Origin: Deltaproteobacteria bacterium
Lineage (GTDB): Bacteria; Bdellovibrionota; Bdellovibrionia; Bdellovibrionales; Bdellovibrionaceae
Direction: 5' to 3'
Assembly (NCBI GenBank): GCA_013286585.1
Contig: JABDFK010000002.1
Span: 40,334 to 104,333, forward strand
DNA length: 64,000 nt
In this document: in pieces, positions 34,404-43,390 of the stretch
How the letters are laid out: each line of letters begins with the position of its first letter
How positions within the stretch are numbered: position 1 is the stretch's first letter
The notes under the pieces: generated by a model
What the model was told of the DNA's origin: nothing
The model's database searches: none
The model's input: only the letters and a program-made list of their open reading frames with translations
Translations under genes and position numbers: made by a program

Positions 34404-34869
34404 TTACGCACTGTTGTTGATTCTGGGTTTCCGAGGTTGATAAGCGATGAGACAAAATGCTTCCAACGTATTTTGCCGGATATAGCGGACCACAGTTCGG
34501 AACTCCCGCCCCCAAGCAAGTACCCGCGAGTAGAGCAACAAAGCCCAGAACTTCCGCCGGTTTTTCGAGCAACCCTTGTGGCTGTCCTCCGCTCCCCCCG
34601 GCGGCACCGCCCCGGCCCAGCGCCGGCAGCGGAAACTCACGCAGAATTTCTTGAGCGATGTGGCCTGCCACGACTCGGAAAAAATTCTGTAAATCGCTTC
34701 GCTTGTGTTCCCGAATCAAAAAGTGCAGGTGGTTCCTGCAGATCGCGGCTTTGTAGACCCGGACATGAAACCTGCGACTGGCTTTGCCGACGATCCGTAA
34801 GATCAGCGGGCGGTGCCTCAGCAAAGACCGGGATCCGAACGCTAAGTCCGAGCGTAAGGTGATATGCAT
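34404..34869 (-). pseudogene. Frameshifted REP-type (Y1) transposase
   Basis: Two overlapping minus-strand frames together read as one REP-associated tyrosine transposase-like protein. The N-terminal part (from the ATG at 34869) gives HITLRSDLAFGSRSLL then RNHLHFLIREH, the HUH-like H-x-H motif. The C-terminal part continues in the +1 frame (down to 34404) with KFWALLLYSRVLAWGREF and the YIRQNTLEAF..AYQPRKP ending. The switch falls near a run of six C (six G on the coding strand) around 34595-34600, so a slippage frameshift or a one-base insertion explains it. Upstream ATG context is uncertain, so the N-terminus may be truncated. Confidence 0.7.
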
Positions 34870-35058
34870 CGGAATCTGCAGAAATCCTACGGATTTTAGA
34901 AAGATTCCATTTCGTCGGGGGTGGTAGCGGCCTGACTCATTAGAGTGCTTTTTCTAGCGCCAACCCTCAGACTCTTAGCATATTCGCTGAAGGGCAATCT
35001 TGACAAAATAGTATCGCTTATAAATACTTCGTCATTATCCTTTAATTGCGGAGACCAA

Positions 35059-35763
35059 ATGAAATTTCTTAGTCTGTTAGTGTTTACTTCTTTTTTCGCT
35101 GCGCCAACTCTGTCCAAAGCAGATACGGTCATCGATATCTGTGATCGTGACGTGGTCGGGAAGATCATAGCCAAGGAGGTTAAGGCTCCTAGTTGCCATG
35201 AAGTTTCCGTGGAGGCCATGACTCAGCTTAAAACCCTTGATCTCTCTTACGAAAGTGTTGGTTCAATTTCGGCAAATACTTTCCAAGGACTTTATTCGCT
35301 AGAGATGCTCAGGCTGATCAGATGCGAAATCGACCAGATCTCCCCCGAAGCTTTTCGGGATCTTAAGTCCTTGCGCCATCTAGTTCTTGCGGAAAACCAT
35401 ATCAGCCAGCTTCCCGTCAATGCATTCAAAGACCTCAATTTGTTAGAGACTCTTAATCTGAACGGCAATCAGCTCAAGCAAGTTCCCACAGAGCAACTGA
35501 GTTCACTGAGTTCCCTGATATACCTGAATTTACAGGAAAATCAAATCAGCCAGGTTTTGCCGAAAGCCTTTCAAAAGCTTCACTTGTTGAAAAATCTAGG
35601 GCTAGACGGTAATCCGCTCGTCAATGTTCAACAAGAAGCCTTTAAAGGCATGAACTCCTTATATTCTATTTCATTTTTCGAATGCGGCCTTGAACGCATC
35701 CGTTTGTCATGGGTTGGTCTGTCAAGAAACGTGGTTGTCTATGGCACGCAAGTTTTTCCATAG
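35059..35763 (+). CDS. Exported leucine-rich-repeat protein 1
   Basis: A 234-residue exported protein. GGAG lies five bases before the ATG and a signal peptide ends near SKA. About seven 24-residue leucine-rich repeats follow, for example LRHLVLAENHISQLPVNAFKD, in the typical extracellular LRR form. A Cys-containing cap comes first (DICDRDVVGK..SCHEVSV). The C-terminal cap ends with VVVYGTQVFP. A second, paralogous LRR gene follows 25 bases later. These domains usually bind other surface proteins; the partner is unknown. Confidence 0.88.
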   Translation: MKFLSLLVFTSFFAAPTLSKADTVIDICDRDVVGKIIAKEVKAPSCHEVSVEAMTQLKTLDLSYESVGSISANTFQGLYSLEMLRLIRCEIDQISPEAFRDLKSLRHLVLAENHISQLPVNAFKDLNLLETLNLNGNQLKQVPTEQLSSLSSLIYLNLQENQISQVLPKAFQKLHLLKNLGLDGNPLVNVQQEAFKGMNSLYSISFFECGLERIRLSWVGLSRNVVVYGTQVFP

Positions 35764-35788
35764 TTCAAAACTAGAAGGAGTCATCTCT

Positions 35789-36538
35789 ATGAGGACATTG
35801 AGTTCAATATTAGTGGTCATGTTGTTTTTAATAGCTAATATTTCGTCAGCAGATCCTGGATATGTGAAGATTTGCCAACCAGTGGGCACAGAAAACTGTC
35901 GCTACGCAAATGCATTCGGCTTAGACGACGGGGGAGTGGGATTAGATTTATCTTCTTTCAACCTCACTGAGATTCCGACGGACGCATTTTCAGGATTTGC
36001 TCACTTGAAATCTCTTCGTCTTGACAGAAATCAGATCAGCCATATTTCTGCTGATGCATTCAAGGGTTTGGACTCATTGGAAGTGCTAATTCTTGATAAA
36101 AACCACATTAGTCAAATTTCTCCGGATGCATTTCGTGGGCTGAAAAAACTTCAGTATCTGAACCTTGACGGCAATGAAATTGAGCAGCTGACAGAGGGCG
36201 TTTTCCGAGGTTTAGATTCTCTCCAAAACCTTCTTCTTGGAAGCAATGAAATCTTGATGGTTCCCAAAGTCTTTATGGATTTGGGTTCTTTAAAGCACTT
36301 GGATCTTACGAATAATTCTATCCACCAGTTTTCTTTGAAGGCCTTCCAAGGACTTAGTTCATTGGAAGAACTCGATCTGTATACGAATCAAATTAAACAG
36401 CTTCCAGCAAATATTTTCCTGGACTTAAGCTCGCTGAAGTCACTCTGGATATTTCAAAATCCAATAAATCAAGTTTCAAAAAGCGAAACAGGGCTTGCAA
36501 ATACAGCGGGAGTTTACGGCGCAGAACTGATTCCATAG
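35789..36538 (+). CDS. Exported leucine-rich-repeat protein 2
   Basis: A 249-residue exported paralogue of the previous gene. AGAAGGAG precedes the ATG. The signal peptide ends near SSA, followed by a short Cys-containing cap (KICQPVGTENCRYAN) and eight repeats of 24 residues (such as LKSLRLDRNQISHISADAF), and the closing stretch AGVYGAELIP resembles the VYGTQVFP cap of the first protein. Tandem duplication followed by divergence is likely; the repeats no longer match closely between copies. A third exported gene follows 25 bases later. Confidence 0.88.
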   Translation: MRTLSSILVVMLFLIANISSADPGYVKICQPVGTENCRYANAFGLDDGGVGLDLSSFNLTEIPTDAFSGFAHLKSLRLDRNQISHISADAFKGLDSLEVLILDKNHISQISPDAFRGLKKLQYLNLDGNEIEQLTEGVFRGLDSLQNLLLGSNEILMVPKVFMDLGSLKHLDLTNNSIHQFSLKAFQGLSSLEELDLYTNQIKQLPANIFLDLSSLKSLWIFQNPINQVSKSETGLANTAGVYGAELIP

Positions 36539-36563
36539 AACTACTATAATGGGAAGAATATTT

Positions 36564-37055
36564 ATGAAGATCATATTTTCGGTATTTTTATTTGTTACGC
36601 CAATATCATTATTCGCTGGCACTCAACATGCTTACAGGCTGGTCAATGATGGCGGCACCTCTTGGATACAGGCCACATGGGAGGATGTACCCAACACGTC
36701 AGATATGAACGACGCCTCAAGGTTCTACGATACAATGATCGGAAGCCAAACTCAAAAAACTCTCGATACGAAGCTAGTGAGGGCCAACTGTACAAAATTG
36801 GGAGTCGATCACTTTGGATACGAATATTCAAAATGTGTGATTCTTATGAATTTTGACTATTTTATCGATCGTGGTGTTTTCTATCGTATGTACGTAAGTT
36901 CCGGCCAGCCAGCTACTGACTTGGCCAAGCAATTCTCTGGCGATATTTACATTCAGGCCGGGCAGTCAAACCCCGACGGAAGCGGCGGATTGATAATGAG
37001 TTTGCACAAGTCCGGCTCTGTTTATATTCAAATCGGCAAAGACATAGTCAAGTAA
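36564..37055 (+). CDS. Exported hypothetical protein after the LRR pair
   Basis: A 163-residue exported protein from the ATG at 36564; GGGAAG precedes it. A signal peptide ends at LFAG. The mature domain looks strand-rich (YRLVNDGGTSWIQATWEDV, DIYIQAGQSNPDGSGGLIMSL) and contains two cysteines (ANCTK, SKCVI). It is separated from the second LRR gene by 25 bases and probably shares its transcript. No family is recognised; a surface or secreted partner of the LRR proteins is an inference from position only. Confidence 0.7.
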   Translation: MKIIFSVFLFVTPISLFAGTQHAYRLVNDGGTSWIQATWEDVPNTSDMNDASRFYDTMIGSQTQKTLDTKLVRANCTKLGVDHFGYEYSKCVILMNFDYFIDRGVFYRMYVSSGQPATDLAKQFSGDIYIQAGQSNPDGSGGLIMSLHKSGSVYIQIGKDIVK

Positions 37056-37327
37056 ACGGATATTCTCCACAGTCCGGAGCCCACGGTCACCCGACCCGAA
37101 AGAGGCCACAGTGGCAAGACTCTGACAGTTAACCAACCCAGGACAGAGGACCCCGGACAGAGAACTGAAATTCAGACCCCCATAACATGCCGCGCATCTA
37201 TCATTCTCCTATGGAAAATCCCATCCGTCGGAATGGCCGAATAATTTTATTGACCCGCTCCACCCCACTGGAACTAACCTCATATCTTCAAGCAAACACT
37301 TGATGGTCAACCATAAGGGGGAATTTC
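37056..37327. other. Intergenic region before the gliding-type operon
   Basis: A 272-base gap with no convincing gene. TTGACC at 37250-37255 could be a -35 box for the operon below, but no good -10 follows at 16-18 bases. GGGGG stands before the first ATG. Nothing else is seen. Confidence 0.4.
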
Positions 37328-38062
37328 ATGGATGTCGCCGCCGTACAAAAACCGTTTTTTCTGATCTCTGCTTTCGAAGGTGGAGGCGTATTCATGTACT
37401 TCATCTTGGCCTTCTTCGTGCTGACTGTTGGCCTGATCACAGAGCGCGCGATTTTCTTTGCCTTGAAAATCAAGGCCGCACCCGCGGGATTCCGTAAAAC
37501 CTTATTGGCTAGTCTGATCCGCGGCGAATTCCGTAACGCTGAAACTTATGCCAAATCTTTTGCTCAAGCTAGCCTGGCGAGAATCGCAGCGGTGGGAGCA
37601 GGTCTTCGCGCCAATGGTGCCGGTGACGAAGAAGTTCAGGCGCGCATGGATGAAAAATTGGCTCAAGAGATTTCTCAGATCGATCGCCGCACTGGTTTCT
37701 TAGCAATGTACGGAAACGTTTCTACACTTTTGGGACTTTTGGGAACCATCGTCGGAATGATTCACTCTTTCGCGGCGGTGGCTAGCGCCAACCCTGCTGA
37801 TCGCGCCATGATGCTTTCAAAAGGAATTTCGGAAGCGATGAACTGTACGGCCTTCGGTTTGATCACGGCGATTCCAGCCTTGGTGGCTTACGCTTACTTT
37901 CAAAATCGCACGGATAGACTGGTGAGCGAACTCACCGAGTCCACGACTGAAATTTACCATGACCTGGTTTTCTTAAGCGAAGGTGACTTGTCGCCAAAAG
38001 CGACGAAATCTTCTAAGCGTGCTCCAGCGGCTGGTATTTCTGAAAATATTTTGGAAGCTTAA
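37328..38062 (+). CDS. TolQ/ExbB/MotA-family motor protein (AglR-like)
   Basis: A 244-residue inner-membrane protein of the proton-channel family. Three membrane helices are seen: about 21-45, 122-150 (MYGNVSTLLGLLGTIVGMIHSF, the conserved TLLGLLGTVxGM motif) and 176-198 (NCTAFGLITAIPALVAYAYF). The cytosolic loop lies between helix 1 and helix 2. The gene starts a ten-gene operon with two TolR-like partners directly after it; this TolQ-TolR-TolR set is the make-up of AglR-AglQ-AglS, the motor of Myxococcus gliding. AAGGGGG precedes the ATG. The function as a force generator is an inference from the set. Confidence 0.92.
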   Translation: MDVAAVQKPFFLISAFEGGGVFMYFILAFFVLTVGLITERAIFFALKIKAAPAGFRKTLLASLIRGEFRNAETYAKSFAQASLARIAAVGAGLRANGAGDEEVQARMDEKLAQEISQIDRRTGFLAMYGNVSTLLGLLGTIVGMIHSFAAVASANPADRAMMLSKGISEAMNCTAFGLITAIPALVAYAYFQNRTDRLVSELTESTTEIYHDLVFLSEGDLSPKATKSSKRAPAAGISENILEA

Positions 38063-38065
38063 TCC

Positions 38066-38578
38066 ATGGGAGGCATGGGACCTGCGGCCTCCTCAGGCCG
38101 CAAACGCAGTTTAGATGCTGAGGTGAACTTAGTTCCCTTCATTGATTTGCTCAGCATGTGCATTTGCTTTCTTTTAATGACAGCTGTGTGGATGGAACTA
38201 GGCTCTGTCAATATTAAGCAGACCATGGGCACAGAGGCGCCGCAAGAAAACAACCGGCAATCAGAGCTGTCTTTGAAGTACGTGAACGCGCAGACTCTAG
38301 AATTGGGACTGAAGCAGAATGGCGCCACCAAAAATTACACAGTGGCTGGCCCTACCAATGAACTTCGCTTGAAACAGTTGCACGAGACCATTCGCAGTCT
38401 GGCCGGAGTTTTATCTTTCAATTCCACTCAAGATTTGAAATCTCAATTTTCGCAAAGTATTTCCTCGGCCCATATCACCACTAAGGCCGGCGTCAGTTAC
38501 GGCGAATTGGTTTCGGTGATGGACGTTTTTCGTGACGAAGGAATTTTGAATTTGGGACTAGTCCCGGTGAAAGAGTGA
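38066..38578 (+). CDS. TolR/ExbD-like motor subunit 1
   Basis: A 170-residue single-pass protein. A basic N-terminus (SGRKRSLDAEVNLVPF) leads into the membrane helix with the conserved Asp in the form NLVPFIDLLSMCICFLL, which carries protons in the TolQR/ExbBD family. A periplasmic domain follows (residues 45-170). The start is three bases after the stop of the TolQ-like gene. It is one of two TolR-type subunits here, as in AglQ/AglS of Myxococcus; the two sequences differ strongly, so the motor would be heteromeric. Confidence 0.9.
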   Translation: MGGMGPAASSGRKRSLDAEVNLVPFIDLLSMCICFLLMTAVWMELGSVNIKQTMGTEAPQENNRQSELSLKYVNAQTLELGLKQNGATKNYTVAGPTNELRLKQLHETIRSLAGVLSFNSTQDLKSQFSQSISSAHITTKAGVSYGELVSVMDVFRDEGILNLGLVPVKE

Positions 38579-38582
38579 TCAT

Positions 38583-39107
38583 ATGGCGCAACTAGGGGCT
38601 CAAGAGTTAGCAGTCGGCACTTTCCAAAAGCATTTGCTCAGCCGTAAACAGAAAAAAGCCAAACTCAAACGCGTGATGGTGGCGGGGCTGACCCTGACCT
38701 CTATGGTGGATATGTTCAGTTTGCTTGTGATTTTTTTGTTGCAAACTTTTTCGACCTCACCGGAACTCATGGTCACCAAAGGTGTGACCTTACCCGCCGC
38801 GATCAGTGCGCGTGAGCTGGAAGATTCGCCGGTTTTAGCGTTGACCACGGATGAAGTTTACTTGGATCAAAAGCTGGTGGGTAAAGTCAGCGCTTTGTTG
38901 TCCGATCCCTCCCCACTCATGGGCAGATTGAATGACCTGCGCGAACAGTGGCAGCGGTCCCACCCCAGCCAGAAATTCACTGGCATCATCAGCTTGCAAG
39001 CGGATAAAGACGTGCCCAGCACCACGGTTTCCATGTTTTTGGGCGTTTTGCCAACGGCGACTTATTCCACGGTGCAACTGGCCGTCGTATCTAGAGGGGG
39101 ATCTTGA
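38583..39107 (+). CDS. TolR/ExbD-like motor subunit 2
   Basis: A 174-residue single-pass protein. The N-terminus is basic (KHLLSRKQKKAKLKR), then comes LTLTSMVDMFSLLVIFLLQTF with the conserved Asp in the helix, then a periplasmic domain that ends with ATYSTVQLAVVSRGGS. The N-terminal extension is longer than in the first subunit. The stop overlaps the start of the TPR gene (TGATG). Together with the preceding two genes it forms a complete TolQ-TolR-TolR motor. Confidence 0.9.
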   Translation: MAQLGAQELAVGTFQKHLLSRKQKKAKLKRVMVAGLTLTSMVDMFSLLVIFLLQTFSTSPELMVTKGVTLPAAISARELEDSPVLALTTDEVYLDQKLVGKVSALLSDPSPLMGRLNDLREQWQRSHPSQKFTGIISLQADKDVPSTTVSMFLGVLPTATYSTVQLAVVSRGGS

Positions 39108-41911
39108 TGAGACTGCGTCTAGCTTTCACTTCGCTTCTACTTCCAGTGGTGGCCCTGGCCACAAATTCGACCGCTTACATTCATGATGTTGAAGAGCTTT
39201 TAGGCTCTCTGGAAAGCAAAGATGCCACACGCTTGCCGCTGACCATGAAATTGGCCGATGCGTATTTCAATGAGGCCCTGACACTTTCTGCTCAATCTGG
39301 TGAGGCTAAAAAAATTGACCAAGATCGAAAAAAGGCCATTCTTCTTTACAAGGAATCACTGTCTGGCTTGAACGGCGCTTTCCATGCCCCTGCTGGCACT
39401 TCTGCCAACAAAATCCAGTTTCAGCTTGCGCGACTTTACGCCGACACAGGATCTGCCGCGGCGGCCGAAGAGCTTTATTCCAAACTCTCTAGGCAGGAAG
39501 CTCTGCCCGACATTCAACGCGAGTCTTTGTTGCGTCTGGCAGAGATTCTAGAGTCCCGCTCGGCGCACAAAGATCTGCAGTCGGCCAAGTTAGATTACCA
39601 AAAAGCACTAGAGCTTTGCTCGAGCCAAGATGTTTGCTCTTATTGCCACTATCGCCTGGCGTGGGTGAATCAGCGCCTTTCACAGGACAAGGAAGCCATC
39701 AAGGAAATGGAATTGTCACTATGGGATTCTAAGGGCCACGTGCGCGAAGAGTCTCTGCGGGATCTGGTGAACTTTTTGGGTTCACAGAATGATGACGGTA
39801 AAGAATCTTTGGGCAAGGTCGAAAAGTTGGCCTCGAAGTTAGCACGACCAGAACTTGTCAGCGATCTTTCGGACTCATATCTAGCGCAAGGCCATCGCGC
39901 CGCCGGCACTTACGTGCTGAGTTTTGCCAATAGCAAAAGACCCAATTTGAAAGCCACGCTTCGCCTGATGGAAGAGTATTACGGTTTCCGCGATTGGACC
40001 AAATTTGAAGCCTCTCTGGATTCGGCCGTGCAGTTGGCGGGTCAAGGCACTCATTCCGATGACGTCGAGAGCGAAAAAATTCTGCGTCGCCTGACCGTGC
40101 AGCTGGACGGCGAGCGTGTCACACAGCCACAGCGATCGGCACAATTCAAATCCACAGTGATGCTGTATTTGCAGTTATACCCAAACAATGCTGAGCGCAC
40201 GCACATGGTGGACGGCTGGATCGCTGCAGAAAAAGACGAGAACTTGAAACTGGCGCAGCTAAAAATCTGGATCGACCAGGATCAGCAGTTCAATTTGAGC
40301 CAAGAAGTGCTTCGCCTGCACCGCCTGCGCGCAGCTTTGGCGCAAAAGGCGCAAAATCACCCTGTGGTGATCGAAGAAATGACAGCGTTAGCATCCACGA
40401 CCACCAAAGAAAGTGAAAAGCGCGAAGTTCAGTATCAAATCGCCTATGCCGAATATCAAAGCAAAAATTATTCCCAGGCGCTGCCCCAGTTTCGGCAATT
40501 GGCCACGTTGTCTGCGAAAACCTCACCCGACCAGTGGGCGGTGCAGAGTCAGCATTTGGCTCTGGATATTTTGGCGCAAAATAAAGATTACTCGGCGGTA
40601 TTGGCCCAGGTTCGAACTTGGACCCAAAATCCGGGATTCAGCAGCTGGATGAAGACCAGTGCTTTTGCTAAAGAGCTTGGAGAACTTAAAACCATCGAGA
40701 CATCTGCAGAGTTTGAACAGGCTTCGCAACAGTCCCAAGGCGATGCCGTCGCTAAGAAATTAGCGCTGTCCACTTTTCTGGCCGACTGCGAGCAAAAAGT
40801 CTTGGCTCCCAAATCTTGCTTAAACGCACAAGTGGTGGCGGAAAAACTAGGCGATGAAGCCGCTTTGATTCGCATACTGGCGGCACAAGGAAAAAAAGAA
40901 GAGTTGGCCACAGAGTTTGAAGCTTCCGGAGATTTCTCTCAGGCTGCGGAGCTTCTGGAAAAAAATGGGGGCGGCAAGATGCTTCCCGTGCGCACCAGTT
41001 TGAAAATTGCTCTGCTTTACGAACTGGGTGGAAATCTGCCGCAGCGAAATCGTATTCTTCGCGGCATGCTTGCGGGATTTAAATCGGCGAAAAATTTGGG
41101 CGCTGAAGAAGATCTGATTTTGCAAACATTGAAAGATTCCGATCTGCTCACCGCGAAGGAACTTTCGTTGCCATGGAAAGCGGAAAATCACAGCCATTTG
41201 CTTGAGTACATCGCCGAACGAAATCCGGATGCCCACTTGGATTCAAAACTGCTAGCCATCCGCAATGATTTAGGTCCCGCATGGGAGAAGGCGGCCGCTC
41301 AAGAGCTCACACGGCTGGATGAGCAGCAAAAGAAAATTCATTTTCTAGGTGGATCTAGTAAGAAAAAATTTGAGAATCGGGTTCAGGCGCTCAACGCCCT
41401 GGTCAAACGTGGCGATGGGCTGATGGAAAGTTCCACTCCGGCATTTCGGGCCTCGACAGCCACGCTGATCGCCCGCAGTCAAAATGCGCTGGCGGAAGAA
41501 ATCAAGGCTTCACCTTTACCAGAGGGCATTGATGAAGCTGGCAAGGCCTCATTGCTAACGGCCTTAGGTGACATGGCTTTGCCGTTCGCCACTCAAGCCG
41601 TTAAGTTCACAGAGCTGGCCACAGAGCAACTGGCGAAAGTCAGCGACGCTGATGAAAGGCAAAGTCTTAGCGCACGCTTAGAATCTAAGGACAGCCCGTT
41701 CATGAGTCACGACCTCGCGTCCCCCGCGAAAAAAGTGGTCGCGGAAAATTCCAGTATTTTGAAAATAGCCACCCAAGAGCTGCATCAAAATCCAAATTCA
41801 CCAAACAGCTTGCAGCAACTCAAGCAGCATTACGAGGCGATGGATAACCGTCGTTTGGCCGCTTACTTCCAAGGTCGGCTGCAACAACTTTCAGAGGGAG
41901 TTAAAAAATGA
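39107..41911 (+). CDS. Periplasmic TPR protein (GltD/AgmU-like)
   Basis: A 934-residue exported protein. I use the ATG at 39107 (AGGGGG upstream); a TTG one codon earlier is the longer option. A signal peptide ends at ALA. The rest is helical with TPR-type repeats throughout, e.g. KIQFQLARLYADTGSAAAAE, QYQIAYAEYQSKNYSQAL, and two cysteine pairs (CSSQDVCSYCHY; DCEQKVLAPKSC). The size, location and neighbours match GltD (AgmU), a periplasmic TPR scaffold of the Myxococcus gliding machinery, but assignment is by layout, not by alignment. Four-base overlap with the next gene. Confidence 0.75.
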   Translation: MRLRLAFTSLLLPVVALATNSTAYIHDVEELLGSLESKDATRLPLTMKLADAYFNEALTLSAQSGEAKKIDQDRKKAILLYKESLSGLNGAFHAPAGTSANKIQFQLARLYADTGSAAAAEELYSKLSRQEALPDIQRESLLRLAEILESRSAHKDLQSAKLDYQKALELCSSQDVCSYCHYRLAWVNQRLSQDKEAIKEMELSLWDSKGHVREESLRDLVNFLGSQNDDGKESLGKVEKLASKLARPELVSDLSDSYLAQGHRAAGTYVLSFANSKRPNLKATLRLMEEYYGFRDWTKFEASLDSAVQLAGQGTHSDDVESEKILRRLTVQLDGERVTQPQRSAQFKSTVMLYLQLYPNNAERTHMVDGWIAAEKDENLKLAQLKIWIDQDQQFNLSQEVLRLHRLRAALAQKAQNHPVVIEEMTALASTTTKESEKREVQYQIAYAEYQSKNYSQALPQFRQLATLSAKTSPDQWAVQSQHLALDILAQNKDYSAVLAQVRTWTQNPGFSSWMKTSAFAKELGELKTIETSAEFEQASQQSQGDAVAKKLALSTFLADCEQKVLAPKSCLNAQVVAEKLGDEAALIRILAAQGKKEELATEFEASGDFSQAAELLEKNGGGKMLPVRTSLKIALLYELGGNLPQRNRILRGMLAGFKSAKNLGAEEDLILQTLKDSDLLTAKELSLPWKAENHSHLLEYIAERNPDAHLDSKLLAIRNDLGPAWEKAAAQELTRLDEQQKKIHFLGGSSKKKFENRVQALNALVKRGDGLMESSTPAFRASTATLIARSQNALAEEIKASPLPEGIDEAGKASLLTALGDMALPFATQAVKFTELATEQLAKVSDADERQSLSARLESKDSPFMSHDLASPAKKVVAENSSILKIATQELHQNPNSPNSLQQLKQHYEAMDNRRLAAYFQGRLQQLSEGVKK

Positions 41912-42183
41912 AATATTTAGCCTTGTTCTTGTGTTGTTTCAGTACGGCGACCATGGCTTTTGCCGCAACTACGAAAGTGGATGTCAATTCAGATGGCGCA
42001 AAAATCAAATACAAAGCCGGTAAAGACTTGAATTTTGAACAGTTGGTCATCGAAGGCGATTTGAAACGGCCCGAACTGGCCATCGTAACTGGTGACGGTG
42101 ATGAAAATGGCAGCGGTCTTTTGCGCCTTCGCGAAAATTTCGTTGATCGCATGACGGAATCGGCGGGCAAGGAAGTTCAATGA
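41908..42183 (+). CDS. Small exported protein of the gliding-type operon (GltF-like position)
   Basis: A 91-residue exported protein with a clear signal peptide (YLALFLCCFSTATMAFAA). The mature part is about 70 residues, acidic and strand-like (VDVNSDGAKIKYKAGKDL, QLVIEGDLKRPELAIV). It overlaps both neighbours by four bases (ATGA on each side), so translation is tightly coupled. The place between a TPR protein and a TonB-type protein is like that of GltF in Myxococcus, but no sequence similarity can be judged by eye. Confidence 0.75.
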   Translation: MKYLALFLCCFSTATMAFAATTKVDVNSDGAKIKYKAGKDLNFEQLVIEGDLKRPELAIVTGDGDENGSGLLRLRENFVDRMTESAGKEVQ

Positions 42184-43367
42184 TAGCGATCAAGAGCACT
42201 GATGGTGAAATTTTAAAGTCCATTCCCTTCAAGCCCGGAAAGACCCTGGGCTACCATCACCTGTTCGGTTTTGTCTCTGAAGAGGTCTTCCTTGAACGCC
42301 GGCAAAACCGAATTCGCCACGGCTTTAAAAACGAAATATCCGAGCTCGAGTTCAGTTGCGAGATCTCTGGCACTTCGGAAAAAGATTTCACTCTTGCTGG
42401 TTTCAAAAATTGTTCGGCGGCACGCAGTTCGCAAGATCAGTGGAGCTTGAAATTCGAAAATTCAGTTTTTACTCTGTCTCCAATGGAAGAGATCAAGAAG
42501 TTGCCGATCTCTGCTGGGTTGAATGCTAGGGACACTCTTCCTCTGATCACGACCTTATCTGTGGCTTTGCTTGTGGCCATAGGTTTTGCCCTTTTTCCCA
42601 AATCCAGAATCGGCGACGACGTCCCTGTGATCGTCGAACAGATGATCGTCAAAATTCAACAAGAGAAGCAAAAGCCCGTGGACATGACCTCGGTGCTCGA
42701 CAAAATTCCTGAAATCAAAAAACAAGCGGACGTCACCAAGCGGGCCATCAATCAAAAATTGGGCTTCTTAGGACTCTTGGGAAGAAAAGATTTGAAGCTG
42801 GCTGTGGGCGGTGCTCCGACTCGGTTGAAAGACGCCAGCCCCGGAGCTGGTGCGGGTGGCAACGCCGGAAGTGGCGGCGAATTATTGGTCGGACTTGGGC
42901 AGGGATTGAAGCGAACCACGGTCGGAAACTCGGGCGTGTCGGGCTTGGGCGGTGTCGGCACGAAAGGCGCCGGCGGCGGAGCTGGTGGTTACGGAACTTC
43001 CTCGATCGGTTCCGGCGAAGGTCGAACATTGTCTTCGGTGGCGCAGTCGCAGGATTTGATTTTAGAGGGTGGACTTGACCGCTCTGTGGTGCAAGCCACC
43101 ATCGCTAAATACCTAAGCCAAGTGCGCGCCTGCTATGAAACTGGCTTAAAAAAGAATCCAGGCCTGGGTGGCCAAGTCACCATGGCTTTTGAAATCGGCG
43201 GCGACGGCGATTTGGATTTTGCTCGCGTGCAACGAAGCAGCTTGGACGATCGCGAAGTGGAGGGCTGTATCTCTCAGAAAATGCTGAGCTGGAAATTTCC
43301 CAAACCACGTGGTGGTGTGAAAGTAAAAGTAAGTTATCCATTTGTACTAAGAGCAACGCAGACTTAA
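42180..43367 (+). CDS. AgmX/PglI C-terminal-domain protein with one membrane helix (GltG/GltJ-like)
   Basis: A 395-residue protein. Residues 1-115 are cytosolic and strand-rich, like an FHA or similar fold. One helix spans about 121-139. The periplasmic part has a Gly-rich linker (214-285) and ends in an AgmX/PglI-type TonB-like domain (297-392), with SQVRACYETGLKKNPGLGGQ and SWKFPKPRGGVKVKVSYPF. This domain type is characteristic of the gliding complex protein family GltG/GltJ, which links the cytosolic complex to the motor and outer membrane. Four-base overlap with the preceding gene. Confidence 0.88.
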   Translation: MIAIKSTDGEILKSIPFKPGKTLGYHHLFGFVSEEVFLERRQNRIRHGFKNEISELEFSCEISGTSEKDFTLAGFKNCSAARSSQDQWSLKFENSVFTLSPMEEIKKLPISAGLNARDTLPLITTLSVALLVAIGFALFPKSRIGDDVPVIVEQMIVKIQQEKQKPVDMTSVLDKIPEIKKQADVTKRAINQKLGFLGLLGRKDLKLAVGGAPTRLKDASPGAGAGGNAGSGGELLVGLGQGLKRTTVGNSGVSGLGGVGTKGAGGGAGGYGTSSIGSGEGRTLSSVAQSQDLILEGGLDRSVVQATIAKYLSQVRACYETGLKKNPGLGGQVTMAFEIGGDGDLDFARVQRSSLDDREVEGCISQKMLSWKFPKPRGGVKVKVSYPFVLRATQT

Positions 43368-43390
43368 GTAGCAAAAACTGAAGGAGAGTT

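Noticed and set aside
34314..34862. Plus-strand frame of 182 codons
   Set aside because: Lies opposite the frameshifted transposase; Pro/Arg-rich shadow of its GC-rich part.
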